Of a stretch of DNA of 64,000 nucleotides, positions 62,137 to 64,000 are shown in pieces (the stretch's first letter is position 1; each line of letters starts with the position of its first letter). The notes below the pieces were generated by a model that saw nothing but the letters and a program-made list of their open reading frames with translations, searched no databases and had not been told where the DNA came from. The stretch spans positions 2,232,001 through 2,296,000 of the forward strand of contig NC_019567.1 in assembly GCF_000317895.1 (NCBI RefSeq), read 5' to 3'. The DNA comes from Bdellovibrio bacteriovorus str. Tiberius (GTDB lineage Bacteria > Bdellovibrionota > Bdellovibrionia > Bdellovibrionales > Bdellovibrionaceae). Both the position numbers and the translations under genes were made by a program.

Positions 62137-64000
<1,864 letters not shown>

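Overview
The window is an ordinary, densely packed bacterial chromosome segment of roughly even G+C. Gene content points to a Gram-negative, respiring, pilus-bearing bacterium: SecDF/YajC, TatA, a TolC-type outer-membrane protein, an RND pump, lipoprotein and signal-peptide proteins, heme A synthase and type IV pilin-like genes. RNase Y, many small secreted proteins, PilZ-like and CheY-like regulators and a queA-tgt-yajC-secDF cluster make me think of Bdellovibrio or a close relative. That assignment is inference from gene style; no rRNA is present to confirm it. I saw no tRNA, rRNA, CRISPR array, insertion sequence or prophage, and no gene-free stretch longer than 300 bases.

Layout. 1-5.6 kb: 3' end of RNase Y, a CheY-like receiver, a secreted protein with a PD-(D/E)XK-like nuclease signature, a DUF21/CBS membrane protein, and a histidine kinase/OmpR-type regulator pair. 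5.7-15.4 kb: CLC channel, FadE acyl-CoA dehydrogenase, MutM, a lipoprotein, a 7TM-type histidine kinase, a VC0807-like membrane protein and a proline-rich secreted protein, with several palindromic intergenic elements. 15.5-22.5 kb: sohB followed by a complete oligopeptide ABC importer (two ATPases, binding protein, two permeases). 22.5-35 kb: a periplasmic solute-binding-like protein, TatA, an AlkB-like hydroxylase, a GDPD, an AsmA-like protein, GreA, two convergent BFD-type [2Fe-2S] genes, glyoxalase II, an epimerase-SRPBCC fusion next to photolyase, a UbiB kinase and a TlpA-type thioredoxin. 35-40.7 kb: a minus-strand operon of three prepilin-like proteins, one about 1000 residues long, ending in a secreted EF-hand protein. 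41-48 kb: CDF transporter, heme A synthase, LON-domain protein, DCC protein, Nudix hydrolase, Na/Pi cotransporter, DMT protein and a duplicated pseudo-receiver/PilZ-like protein. 48-56 kb: a copper island, csoR-copA facing a CusA-type RND operon, with a textbook CsoR operator between them. 56-64 kb: one minus-strand run of queA, tgt, yajC, secD, secF, recJ, queC and a DUF366-like gene.

Genes work together mainly as operons: peptide uptake (sohB and ABC genes), pilus tip assembly plus calcium binding, copper detoxification (sensing by CsoR, cytoplasmic export by CopA, trans-envelope export by the RND/TolC set), and queuosine synthesis joined to protein export. The most unusual parts are the RND operon without a visible membrane-fusion adaptor but with two small His/Gly proteins resembling detached adaptor N-terminal domains, the giant prepilin with Gln at the usual Glu5 position, and the tandem [pseudo-receiver-PilZ] protein. 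Convergent genes repeatedly overlap at their 3' ends, and two long nested inverted repeats (14553-14650 and 48075-48141) sit directly after stop codons.
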